From Palaemon carinicauda (Eukaryota > Arthropoda > Malacostraca > Decapoda > Palaemonidae): a stretch of DNA of 64,000 nt. This document shows positions 9,558-19,537 of this stretch, one piece after another. The stretch's first letter is position 1, and every line of letters begins with the position of its first letter. A program made the translations under genes and the position numbers. Under the pieces are notes generated by a model. That model saw nothing but the letters and a program-made list of their open reading frames with translations, did no database searches and had not been told where the DNA came from. The DNA lies in contig NC_090746.1 in assembly GCF_036898095.1 (NCBI RefSeq), positions 47,413,853-47,477,852 on the forward strand. Reading direction: 5' to 3'.

Positions 9558-11072
9558 CTAATTTTTTCTCATAACCCAGTCGCAGTCTGGAACGGGACCT
9601 CGGCTTCGAGTAACTGGGCCTTCATATACCTGCACTCTCTCATTCACTTCTTCCATATCGTTTTCATTCAACGTACTACTACTACTCCCGTCTATGTTCT
9701 GCTCGTCTAAGATATCATTCACTATTTCATCTACCTCAGTTTCATCTGGCCCGAAAATCCCACTAATTTCTGTCAACAATTCATCCATTACATCTAAACC
9801 ATTTTCTACTTTAACAAAAGAATCATTCATACTGCTTATCATTCTCCTATCTTTCATTCTCGTGTTCGTCATACGTTCTCTTGCCTCATCTAACGAAAAA
9901 CCACACACACTATAAGTATCATTCATACTCATCCAAGTTTCATCTGTATTAATACATTTATCTTCCATACTCACCTGTACATTTACACCCTTGTCCTGCT
10001 TATTCTGATTCCCGCCAACAACTACAAAATTTTCCTGTCTTCTATCCCCAGTAAAATTCTCAGACTTCTTTTTCCTTCCATACTCTACTAACACCAATTG
10101 CTTATCTTCTAAACCTAATGCCTCACACATACTCAGTTCATACTTGTTCGTTTTCAGCCATTTATTCATACCATTCTCCTGAATATATCTTGGTACCTCC
10201 TTCCATTTTCGCAACTGACTGTGGTGTGCCCTAACCTTTTCCACACTACCATCCACACTTACTTTACCTAAAACATAACTCAACCCACTAGAACCAACAT
10301 CTAACACCTCATATGGACCTTCAAACTTATCACGTACCTTATTGACATTCATTCTTCCTTTTTCAATTACTTCTTTTAACACTTTCTCTCCCACTTTGTA
10401 GCTTTCAAATCTCTCATTTGCTTTCTTCCAAACATCTCTATCATTCTCGGACACACTCAATCTCGGTCTTACTATCTTTTCAAAATTCAACACAAACTTA
10501 CACGGAGACATCCCAGTACTCTTGTGCACAGTCGCATTATACGCCCACAACGCACGCCCAACATATAAATCCCAATCATTATCACATGTACTCATCATCC
10601 GCAAAATTTCTGTCAAGGTTCTTACAGTCCTTTCAGCCAAACCATTCGCACTTGGCATATACGGAGTCGAATACACATGTTCAATGCCCCATTCTCTCAA
10701 CATCTGCTCAAACTCCCATCCAACAAACTCCGGACCATTGTCACTTAACATTTTCGCAGGCTTACACACACTCATCGGCAACATCACTTGACTTACCATT
10801 CTAGCTACAGTCTCACTTCTTTTATTCTTGATGGGTACTGCATACGCAAACTTGCTCATATGATCGACCATGACAATTATTCCCACATGTCTCCTCGCAG
10901 TCACAGGCAACGAAACACAATCAATCACAAACATCTCAAATGGCTCTTTCATACGTAACCTCAGAACAGGCGGACTTGCATGCATGCTCAGATACTTTCC
11001 CTTCTGACAATCCTCACAAGTAGTCGCTACATCCCTACAAATTTGACTCAACCCAGGCGTAAACAACCTCTC
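9558..11072 (-). pseudogene. pol: Integrase part of pol, copy 1 (downstream of in-frame TGA)
   Basis: Same frame as the upstream pol ORF, separated only by a TGA at 11073-11075. Numbering from the TTG at 11066, C17 and C20 complete the HHCC zinc finger whose histidines lie before the stop. The catalytic triad is present: D49 in FVIDC, D109 in LSDNGPEF and E145 in NGLAERT, giving the D,D-35-E spacing of retroviral and Gypsy integrases. A long acidic C-terminal region follows and ends with a TRSRGPVPD motif typical of the end of Gypsy pol. The enzyme would insert element cDNA into the host genome. With the zinc finger cut by TGA and no ATG start, it is probably not made as a functional protein. 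Confidence 0.88.
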
Positions 11073-14000
11073 TCACATGCATTCCCACAGTTTATTCTTC
11101 CCCATATGCCCATACCTGTCATGCACTACCATACACATACTTACAGCTGCATGCATTGGAAATACAGGAACATATATATCTTCATCCATTCCCCTATGCA
11201 AAAAATACACAATATTCTTACAAACAATAAATCTTTTAACAACTTTCTTATACGCTTCCAAATCACACGGCCATTCTTCCACCCTAATACCATTTAAAAT
11301 GCATTCACGTAACCTACTTATTTCGAAACATTCACCTTGCATTTCTTCCACCTCTTCTTTGCTCAACAAATCTTCTTCACTCTTTGCAATATCAATCATG
11401 CCAACAAAATTCGCCATGAATACACTATTATCCTCAATTACTATTACCTTACAGCCATTCTTTGAAAGCAAACCCTTACCAACATCAACTGACACATGGT
11501 GCAACCTCAAAAAATCTATTCCCATCAAAAAACAACTAGGCATTTCATTCTCTCCCATCACAATAAAATTATGTTCAACTTCCATACTCCCTAGTTTCAC
11601 CTTCAACCTCACTTCTTCCCAAACAAGTAAACTTCCCTGACCTATTCCATGAATTCTCACACTCGTACACTGTCTTTTCACTTCCCAATTGTACCTCTCA
11701 ATTTCCCTGATAACCGACTCATTTACTAATGACACTTGAGCACCCGTATCAATTAAACTACAATATTCATTCTCATTTATATTCACATATGTCATCATCC
11801 TTCCTTTTACACCATGCATGCATACATTTACTCTCCTTTCAATTCTGTCGCTCACTTCACCAATATGTTCATCATCATATTCACTGTCCTCTATACAGTT
11901 ATATCTTAGGTTAAGGTCACTTGCACCATTATCCTTCTCGCTCAACAATTTGCAACATTCCTCCTTACATTGAATCCTCAAAATATATTCCCTATCATTC
12001 TCCTTACATGCCCTATATTCCATCGGTCGATTCCATCCAAAATACAAATACACAGTTACACCATACAACATACTTACCACCATTAATATCTTTGATAATA
12101 CTTCCCCTTCTAGTACACTACTCTCCTCCTCATATACCATTTCTTTTGACACTTCATTCATCACCCTTCTTTTAAGCTCGCTTACGCTACCTGGTATTTC
12201 CGTATCTAACCCCTCTTGTATTAACTTACTTAAACCCATTAGGATACACTTATACACCATATCTTCCCCTTCACAACTCTGCTCCACAACTAAACCTTCA
12301 GGCAACCTTTCAGAATTCTGATTACTCTCTTTATCTTCCATCCTCCCATGCATCCTCGACATCGCATCTGCTATCACATTCTTATTTCCCGGTACATATT
12401 CTAACCTAAAATCAAATTCATTCAGATCCTCTATGGTCCTAGCAACCCTTGCATTCACACCCTCTTTCCTTATCATATACACTAGGGGCTGATGGTCAGT
12501 ACGCACAATGAATTTTACACCATACAAAAATACTTTCAATGCTTTCACACAAAATCGTATTGCAGCCAATTCCCTGTCAATCGTCGAATAATTCCGCTCA
12601 GCTTTATTAAATGCTTTACTAACATACGCTATTACTCTCAATTGCTCTTCTCCATTTACTCTCTGCATTTGAACCAAACAACCACCCATACTAACCCCAC
12701 TCGCATCCGTATACAACTCTAGCATATTCGCATTTTCACTGTAGTCTGGAAATGCCAAAGTGACGTCTTTCGCGGCCTCTTCCTTCAACCTTTCAAACGC
12801 TTCTATCATCCGATCATCCCATTTTAATTTTGTACTATTCCTTTTACCCGTCCATTCATTCAAAGGCTTCCCTATACCTGAACAATCTCTAACAAACTTG
12901 CGCCCAAACTCAACCAAACCAAGAAAACCTCGCAACTCACGCACAGTCCGGGGACGTGGAAATTCTCGCACCTTATTCACAAACTTGTCACTCTTCCTTA
13001 TACCAGATTCACCCACTGCATGCCCAAGAAATTCCACCTCCCTGGACAACCATGTACACTTCTCAAGCTTAATTTTCACACCAACTTCAATTAACCGCCT
13101 CAACACTGCCTCAAGCAACCGCATATGTTCCTCAACAGTCTCGCTCGCAATCAGAATATCATCTATAAAAACAGTCACCTTCTGTCGATCGAAACCAGCC
13201 AATACAACATTCATCGCTCTTTGGAAGGCAGCAGGCGCATTAGCAAGACCAAAACTCAACCTTTTAAATTGAAAGTGACAATTCGTACTTGACAATGCAG
13301 TAATGGGCCTGCTCCCCTCTGCCAGAGGCATCTGATAATAGCCCCGCACCAAATCTAATTTAGTAAAAACTTTCATTCCATGCATCTTATAAACACAATC
13401 AGACACCACATTCATTGGAAAACGTTCTTTAACAGTCACCTCATTCACCTTCCTATAATCAATACACATGCGTAAACTTCCATCAGGCTTTCGTACAGGG
13501 ACAATAGGGCTATTCCAGGCACTCTCACTCCTTTCTATTACACCCATACGCTCTAATTCCTGACACTGCTCCTCTATCTCCTTGGCAATAGGCGGAGAAA
13601 AATGCCTGGGACGCTGATATATGGGGGTATCATCACTGAGAACTATTTTAAATTCTGGCAGGTCTGACCCCCCACAATCATCGTCACCGAGACTCATAAC
13701 TCTCCGCTTATCCCATAACATCTTAAGCAATCGTTCCCTTTCGACCTCACTTATACTCTCATCTAACTTAATTCTTCCTTTCAACGTATCGTAATCCCAA
13801 TCGTCATCATTCTTTACCTTACCAGCCATTACCTGTCTCGCCTTAACATATCTTCCATCCTCTACATTGATCAGTGTATACATACATCCCATGCAATCGC
13901 CCTCATGTATACCACGTACTCTCTTCCTCCTAACACTCGGCAACAACCTTACATACACCTGGGGTTCCTGCATATTCATAACACCATCATATATATACGC

Positions 14001-14696
14001 ACTCGTTTTCACCAAATTACCTGCTTCCATACCTTCCACTACATATTCATCCTTGTCACTATTTGAAATTCCCAGACTGCTCGGCCATGCAACTTTTACA
14101 CTAATAACCTCACCTTTCTTACCCGATAACCTTACACTTTCCTTTGCTACCAACGGCACTCCCTTCCACACCTTCGTACTCACTCTGCCGTCTTCCTTTA
14201 AATAAAATTCCCCACAAATATTACCTTTAACCTTTATTTCTATCATATTCACACTTGGATGTACGATCATACCACATTTTTTCAGAAATTTATACCCAAG
14301 CAGTACGTCATATTTCTCATTCGCTCCCTCGACCACGTAAAAATCATTATCCTCCATCATCAGCCCCCCAATCATAACATTTTCCCGCAACTTTCCTTGC
14401 ACAGGCATACGCAAATTACCAATACCTTTTACTTCACCCTTACATCCCTTAAATTCACAAACCTCTTTTACCTTATCATATGCATTCCTAAACATTAAAT
14501 TGACACCACAACCAGTATCAATCAAACCAACCAACTCTACACCATTAAAAATCATTTTCACACTCATGCAATCATGTGCTCTTTCTCCCATCACATCTTC
14601 ATGCAATAAACCCTCACGAACATGCATCACATTCACTCCCCACACACACGAGGACTCACCCAGCTGAACCCTCTGATTAATTAGTTTCCCGAACAT
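11073..14696 (-). CDS. pol: Pol: protease, RT, RNase H, second protease-like domain (copy 1)
   Basis: 1,207 codons on the minus strand, numbered from the ATG at 14696; entry is more likely by -1 frameshift at 14684-14690. Domains: retropepsin with D60-T61-G62 and a DVLLGYKFL end motif near 130-138; reverse transcriptase about 355-565 with D448 (KLDL) and F510-I-D-D513; RNase H about 655-780 with D664 (YTDAS), E709, D734 and D777; a linker with a hydrophobic segment about 867-889; a second retropepsin-like domain about 960-1070 with D983-T-G-A, a HGIGQG flap-like segment and MGIDFL; then the start of the integrase zinc finger with H1192 and H1197. It stops at a TGA inside that finger. A protease between RNase H and integrase is unusual. 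Copy 2 is nearly identical but lacks four residues near 797-800. Confidence 0.93.
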   Translation of the reverse strand: MFGKLINQRVQLGESSCVWGVNVMHVREGLLHEDVMGERAHDCMSVKMIFNGVELVGLIDTGCGVNLMFRNAYDKVKEVCEFKGCKGEVKGIGNLRMPVQGKLRENVMIGGLMMEDNDFYVVEGANEKYDVLLGYKFLKKCGMIVHPSVNMIEIKVKGNICGEFYLKEDGRVSTKVWKGVPLVAKESVRLSGKKGEVISVKVAWPSSLGISNSDKDEYVVEGMEAGNLVKTSAYIYDGVMNMQEPQVYVRLLPSVRRKRVRGIHEGDCMGCMYTLINVEDGRYVKARQVMAGKVKNDDDWDYDTLKGRIKLDESISEVERERLLKMLWDKRRVMSLGDDDCGGSDLPEFKIVLSDDTPIYQRPRHFSPPIAKEIEEQCQELERMGVIERSESAWNSPIVPVRKPDGSLRMCIDYRKVNEVTVKERFPMNVVSDCVYKMHGMKVFTKLDLVRGYYQMPLAEGSRPITALSSTNCHFQFKRLSFGLANAPAAFQRAMNVVLAGFDRQKVTVFIDDILIASETVEEHMRLLEAVLRRLIEVGVKIKLEKCTWLSREVEFLGHAVGESGIRKSDKFVNKVREFPRPRTVRELRGFLGLVEFGRKFVRDCSGIGKPLNEWTGKRNSTKLKWDDRMIEAFERLKEEAAKDVTLAFPDYSENANMLELYTDASGVSMGGCLVQMQRVNGEEQLRVIAYVSKAFNKAERNYSTIDRELAAIRFCVKALKVFLYGVKFIVRTDHQPLVYMIRKEGVNARVARTIEDLNEFDFRLEYVPGNKNVIADAMSRMHGRMEDKESNQNSERLPEGLVVEQSCEGEDMVYKCILMGLSKLIQEGLDTEIPGSVSELKRRVMNEVSKEMVYEEESSVLEGEVLSKILMVVSMLYGVTVYLYFGWNRPMEYRACKENDREYILRIQCKEECCKLLSEKDNGASDLNLRYNCIEDSEYDDEHIGEVSDRIERRVNVCMHGVKGRMMTYVNINENEYCSLIDTGAQVSLVNESVIREIERYNWEVKRQCTSVRIHGIGQGSLLVWEEVRLKVKLGSMEVEHNFIVMGENEMPSCFLMGIDFLRLHHVSVDVGKGLLSKNGCKVIVIEDNSVFMANFVGMIDIAKSEEDLLSKEEVEEMQGECFEISRLRECILNGIRVEEWPCDLEAYKKVVKRFIVCKNIVYFLHRGMDEDIYVPVFPMHAAVSMCMVVHDRYGHMGKNKLWECM

Positions 14697-15313
14697 CCTG
14701 GCTGACTTGATCCCTTCTTTCTACAAACCCTAGCTACATGCCCATCTGCACCACATTCAGTACACTTACCCCGTGGCTCCTTGCACATTCTAGCATAATG
14801 ACCATCCTTACCACAATTACCACAAATTACATTCATACGATTACTACGGCATCCACTCGCTATGTGCCCAGTCATACCACACCGATAACACTTAACCACT
14901 TTCTCTTTCTTACAGTCGCTAATACGATGCCCTGTCTCTCCACACCCGAAACATGCTCCTAATGCCCATCTACACTCGTTCTTTTTATGTCCTACCTTCC
15001 CGCACCTATAACACCTCTCTTCACGGATACCACTACCTAACCTAACTTGTTGCGTACTAGCACTTCTATCTCTCCAAACTTGATTTCCCTGTCTAAACCC
15101 GTCATTTCTCGGCATGGGTATTCCTACATTACTCACCCTAACACTTCTATCTATTACACTATCAGCTGCCCTCATTGGCCCTCTCATAATAGCATCTCTA
15201 AAACTACCAAATTCTGGCACACATTCCTCCATTCCAGTTCTTACACTCACAGATTTACTTTCTTTCATACACCTATCCAACTCGTAATCCTCAACTATCT
15301 CTAAAATATCATC
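14681..15313 (-). pseudogene. gag: Gag nucleocapsid part with five CCHC zinc knuckles, copy 1
   Basis: In frame with the capsid ORF, directly after its TAG at 15314-15316; the first ATG is at 15280. The C-terminal half carries five CX2CX4HX4C knuckles in series: CYRCGKVGHKKNEC, CFGCGETGHRISDC, CYRCGMTGHIASGC, CGNCGKDGHYARMC and CTECGADGHVARVC. These would bind element RNA during packaging and reverse transcription. Five is more than the one or two usual in Gypsy-like gag. The ORF ends in TAA right after the frameshift heptamer and overlaps pol by 16 bases. The upstream TAG probably makes it a disrupted part of one gag gene. Confidence 0.9.
14684..14690 (-). promoter_or_regulatory. -1 ribosomal frameshift slippery heptamer G GGA AAC, copy 1
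   Basis: On the minus strand the last gag codons are TCG GGA AAC TAA. The heptamer GGGAAAC is therefore phased exactly as X XXY YYZ in the gag frame, one codon before the stop. A one-base slip back puts the ribosome into GGG AAA CTA ATT, which is the pol frame. The heptamer class is known from retroviral -1 frameshifting. A downstream pseudoknot or stem was not evaluated. Confidence 0.75.
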
Positions 15314-16450
15314 CTAAGTCAATCTCTCTCTAGTCCACCTCATTTTCTCCTTCCGTTTCAAATTAATAAACTCACACACACTCTCTGGTACTGTACCCAA
15401 AAACTTCTTCATTAGTTCCTTATTTTCATTTATTCCTTCGTCCCCATACTTCTTTCTAGCCAATGTTTCTAACCGACATACATACATCGAGATTGCTTCA
15501 CCCACCTTCATTCGTGCTTCATCAAAATCATTTTTTCGCTTATACCTAACACTACCTTTCATACGTTTTACCTGTTCAATTATCCTCTTCTTTACACTTT
15601 CATACTCAACCTCTCCTACACTCATTATCACCCCATACATCGTCAACAAATATCCTGACAAAAATTCTCCCAACTCCCTAGCCCAAACTCTCTTACTATC
15701 CCCATACTTAGTCTGACAAAACCTTTCATATTCCCTAAAGAAGTCATATACATCCCTACTGCTATGTTCATTAAAACTTTCACACCTAGGCACCTCTCTC
15801 ATAAACACTGTCTTACAAACTTCCTCTACTTCATTCTCACTACTATCTTCACTGTCTACTCCCTTCTTGTTGCCTTCCTCTTCATTTGAATACAATGAAT
15901 CTAGTTCTACACTCAAAGTCCTATCTTTAACTATTCCCTTCTTACCCTTTTTCTTACTTACCACCTTCACCCAATCATGATCATCCTCACTCACACCCTG
16001 ACCTTTCTTCTTTTCTTTCTTCACATTATCTTTACCTTTCTTCTCCTTCTTCCTATCACCCTTCGTTCCAATCTTACTATGTCTAGGCCCTTTACTTTCA
16101 ATATCACTATCACTACCTTCCCCATTATCACTTACCCTATCCTCTTCCACCATCAACCCGTTACCAGAAGCAGAAGCCACTCCTCCGACTGCACCTTCAC
16201 CCATGACAGTTTTCATCATCCCCATTACTTGCCCTATCATAGCTTCCATTCGTTTCTCATTTTCTCGCATCCTCATCTCAACACCCTCTTCCACTCTCTC
16301 TACAGTTCCCTGAAGTTCCCTAAGTTTCCTTTGCATCTCTTCATTCTCACTACTTAACCTCGCATTCTCCAACAACAACCTCTCCTCTCGCTCATTAGAC
16401 AACTGCAATTCCTCCTTTAACGTATACAACTGTTCCTCCATTAACTCCAT
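15314..16450 (-). pseudogene. gag: Gag coiled-coil and capsid part, copy 1 (ends at in-frame TAG)
   Basis: 378 codons from an ATG at 16450. Residues 1 to about 80 form a strongly heptad-like Glu/Leu-rich coiled coil, likely for multimerisation. About 130-175 is very Lys-rich. About 215-378 resembles a retrotransposon capsid domain (YDFFREYERFCQ, a tryptophan in VWARELGEFLSG, and RETLARKKY-like helices). It then stops at TAG, and the same frame continues 11 codons later into the zinc-knuckle segment. The knuckles are separated from capsid only by this codon, so it most likely began as a nonsense mutation in one ~590-residue Gag; the identical codon in copy 2 shows it predates duplication. Confidence 0.85.
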
Positions 16451-16522
16451 TTCAATACCATTAATATTTCAAGTAATTCCAAAACCTATTTACCCTTGTC
16501 CAACAGTCCAGTTTCAATCCCA

Positions 16523-17340
16523 CGAGGACGTCGCAAGTCGACAATTCAAGGTATGTCTCCGTAAATTGTCTGAGTTGCTGTTGTGTAATGAACAGTAGTC
16601 AAAGGAGAGACTTGCGGCATCCCTTTCTCTACAAAACTACATAGAGTTGTGTTCAACCTACGAAAGTACCCCAGACATGCTCATGGTCATAGCCAACATG
16701 CATATGGCTATCTTGGTGAAGGACCTTTACGCCTTTATGAAGGCTAGGAGAGCATGTAGAGAGTTTGTGTTCGCTGATGCAACAGTAAAACACGAAACAA
16801 GGAAGCTAATATCTTCCAACATCTGGGGTAAAGACCTCTTCCCACACGAGGTCACTAAGGAAATAATTAAGAACGCCACCATGGAGAACATAGGTCTTCT
16901 CCAAAAATGGGGCATTCCTTCAAAGAGAAAATCTTCTGTGGTTGTGGGTCCCCAACCTAAAAAGAAGATCGGAAATGCTGGGAATATCCGGGCTGCTCAA
17001 CAACATCCCACTATTCCGGTGACCACGGTGCTACAGGCAGATGGTCAAAAGTCTAAGCCTACTGACTACTCGAAGCATAAAAAGGCTTCGGCTAGGAGGA
17101 ACTTTCCCTCAGGATCGCAGGACCTTCGATCCTTCAGTCCAAAGCCTATTCAAGATGAGCCATTGATGGGAAACAGAAATGTCCCTACCATCATTTCCTT
17201 ACCTTCTCCTACAGTTCAAAACCCTCCTGGAGAAGTATACCTGAGAGCTATAGAGCATACAGGTGGTAAGAAAACTATAGCTCATCGAGATATCAATGAG
17301 TCATTCTGAACTTGTCGCCACTCAACAAGTTCATAAAAAA
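16523..17340 (+). repeat. Repeat unit B (5'-truncated)
   Basis: Corresponds to 3497-4314 of unit A (constant offset of 13,026). It starts abruptly inside the N-terminal half of the gag-like ORF where the leader of LTR element copy 1 ends. The crossover shares only the two bases AC, so it looks like non-homologous joining, a template switch or an assembly join. Confidence 0.88.
16599..17309 (+). pseudogene. Gag-like ORF, C-terminal half (unit B)
   Basis: Copy of the 3573-4283 ORF with a few amino-acid differences (for example RRACREF for RRPCREF and WGKDLF for WDKDIF). Only about 25 codons of the upstream half survive, followed by the same TAG (16596-16598). Without an upstream part or ATG it cannot be expressed as in the parent element. 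Confidence 0.6.
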
Positions 17341-18350
17341 CAGCAACTTCTCCTCCTTCTCCTTCTCCTCTTGCTGTCACTGCTGCCCCCTCTTTTATTT
17401 TTTTTTTTTTTATTTTTTTTTTCTTTTTTTTTGCTGCTGCTGCTTCAGCCACTTCTCCTTCTCCTTCTCCTCTTGCTGCCACTGCTACCTCCCTTTTTTT
17501 CTTTTCTTTTTAATTTTTCTTTTTTTTTAAATTTTTTTTTATTTTATTTTTTTTTTCTGCTACTGCTGCTGCTTCAGCCACTTCTCCTCCTTCTTCTTAT
17601 CCTCTTGCTGCCACTGCTGCCTCTCTTTTTTTCTATTTTTTTCTTTTATTTTATTTATTTTTTTTTTTTTGCTGCTGCTGCTTCAGCAACCTCTCCTCCT
17701 TCTCCATCTCCTCTTGCTGCCACTGCTGCCCTTCTTTTTATTTCTTTTTTTTTTTTTGCTGCTGCTGCTGCTGCTTCAGCCACTTCTACTCCTTCTCCTT
17801 CTCCTCTTGCTGCCACTGCTGCCTCTCTTGTTTTTTTTTTTCTTTTAATTTTTTTTCTCCTCCTTCTCCTCCTCTTGCTGCCACTGCTGCCTCTCTTTTT
17901 TTGGATTTTTTGTTTTTAATTTTTTTTTTCTGCTACTGCCGCTGCTTCGGCCACTTCTCCTTCTCCTTCTCCTCTTGCTGCCACTGCTGCCTCTCTCTCT
18001 CTTTTTTTTTTTTTTTTTTTCCTGCTACTGCCACTGCTTCAGCCACTTCTCTTTCCCCCTCTCCTCTTGCTGCCACTGCTGCCTCAAATTTTTTTGGATT
18101 TTCTATTTTCAATTTATTTTTCTTTTTTTTCTCTTTTTTTTCTGCTACTGCCACTGCTTCAGCCACTTCTCCTCCTTCTCCTTCTCTTCTTGCTGCCACT
18201 GCTGCCTCTCTTTTTTTTTTTTTTAATTTTAATTTTAATTTTTTTTATTTTTATTTTTTTTTTGCTGCTGCCACTGCTTCAGCCACTTCTCCTCCTTCTC
18301 CTTCTCCTCTTGCTGCCACTGCTGCCGTTCTTTTTTTTTTTTCTTTTTTG
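17341..18350. repeat. T/C-rich satellite array, block B
   Basis: About 1 kb of the same monomer family, nearly identical to block C. It ends in the sequence GCCGTTC-T(n)-C-T(6)-GCTC, which runs into unit C. A core word GCTGCTTCAGCCACTTCTCC recurs every ~100-130 bases. Confidence 0.93.
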
Positions 18351-18571
18351 CTCAATTGGCAGCACGCCTACTGTATTGGTACTGCCGGACTTGCTGGCCG
18401 GCAGTGTATTGGTGGTACCTTGTCGGCAATAGTACTGTAGCTGCATGGAAGCCTGAATGGTACATTCTCCCCTTCTATTATAATCTTCTTTCTGGAGAAA
18501 GGCAGTCAATTAGACTTTTACATCCTTTATTACTGTATACATTCACAGTAAGGAGTAGCCTTTTTTCCATG

Positions 18572-18574
<3 letters not shown>

Positions 18575-18635
<61 letters not shown>
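18575..18635. repeat. (CT)n microsatellite, unit C
   Basis: Uninterrupted TC run of 61 bases at the position homologous to 1362-1398. Confidence 0.95.
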
Positions 18636-18636
<1 letters not shown>

Positions 18637-19537
18637 GCTAGCATGCCAGGTATGCCGGCAAGACCTAGCTATGCGGGCTACATGCCGGCTGAACTACTGT
18701 ATATATTATACATGTAGCCAGTATATCTGCAGTATAGAATATACTGAAGATAGAAAACTACTATATAGTTTATACTAGTAGTTATTTCCAATATATTTTG
18801 GATATCCAACACAGGCATTCGCTGAGCCCAATCCTATATTGAATGAATATGATTTCTTCAATATCCTGAATAGAAATCAGTATTAGGATTACCCTACAAT
18901 ATTAAATACTTCAAGGCAAGTGTAATACACTCCTGACCATTAAAGGGTAGAGCCTTTTTCCTTGAGTCTCCCTGATCAGGAAACTTTATATTTTAATATA
19001 GTGGGGAGACTACAGCAAATAGGCTGAGTGGGATATACAAATATATATCTTGATTTTCCTAGTCCAGCTGGCTTCATGCTAGATGGACCATACTGTCATA
19101 TGCTACTATGAAGGCAGCATAATGACTCTACTACAATACATAATGTACAGTAGCCAGTAAATTGCAATATAGAATTACTGCAATTAGAAAACTACAGTAC
19201 CATTATACAGTAGTATTTTCTGACATACCTTGGGTACCTTTGTACGAGCATTCCGCTGGTACCATTCATATATTGAATGAATAGTTTTCTTCAATATTCT
19301 GATCGAGAATCAGTAATCCTGACCCCACAGTATTAATATTATTTTGGGACAGTGATTTGATGCTTCTCTACCCCTAGGGGTAAGAGTCCTTCTACTTGGA
19401 GTTACTCTATAAAGAAATCTCCATGTAGTTAATACTGAGGGGAGGCAACAGCATTTGCTCACAGGGGTACACAATTATGTATCTCCTACTATCCCTTTAT
19501 AGCTTACTATCCTAAGCTACTCTATTGTAAAGGACAT

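Larger units (their letters stand above)
9074..16522 (-). mobile_element. Ty3/Gypsy-like LTR retrotransposon, copy 1 (5'-truncated)
   Basis: Read on the minus strand: gag (capsid part, TAG, zinc-knuckle part), a frameshift into pol (protease, RT, RNase H, second protease-like domain, integrase), then a 483 bp LTR remnant. The domain order up to RNase H and the integrase at the end identify a Ty3/Gypsy-type element. Its 5' LTR and primer binding site, present in copy 2, are missing: the leader stops at about 16522 and is fused to the interior of unit B. No env-like ORF is present. Two nonsense codons shared with copy 2 make it non-autonomous. Confidence 0.92.

Noticed and set aside
9550..9562. 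Splice-donor-like AG|GTAAG at the pol/LTR remnant junction as an explanation for U3 loss by splicing
   Set aside because: The matching 5' LTR position (38780) lacks an acceptor AG, and the GT-side sequence is retained rather than removed, so a plain deletion fits better.
10418..13272. + strand ORFs over the LTR element (for example 10418-10804, 11077-11640, 12760-13272)
   Set aside because: Antisense shadows of pol, repeated identically in copy 2, without domains.
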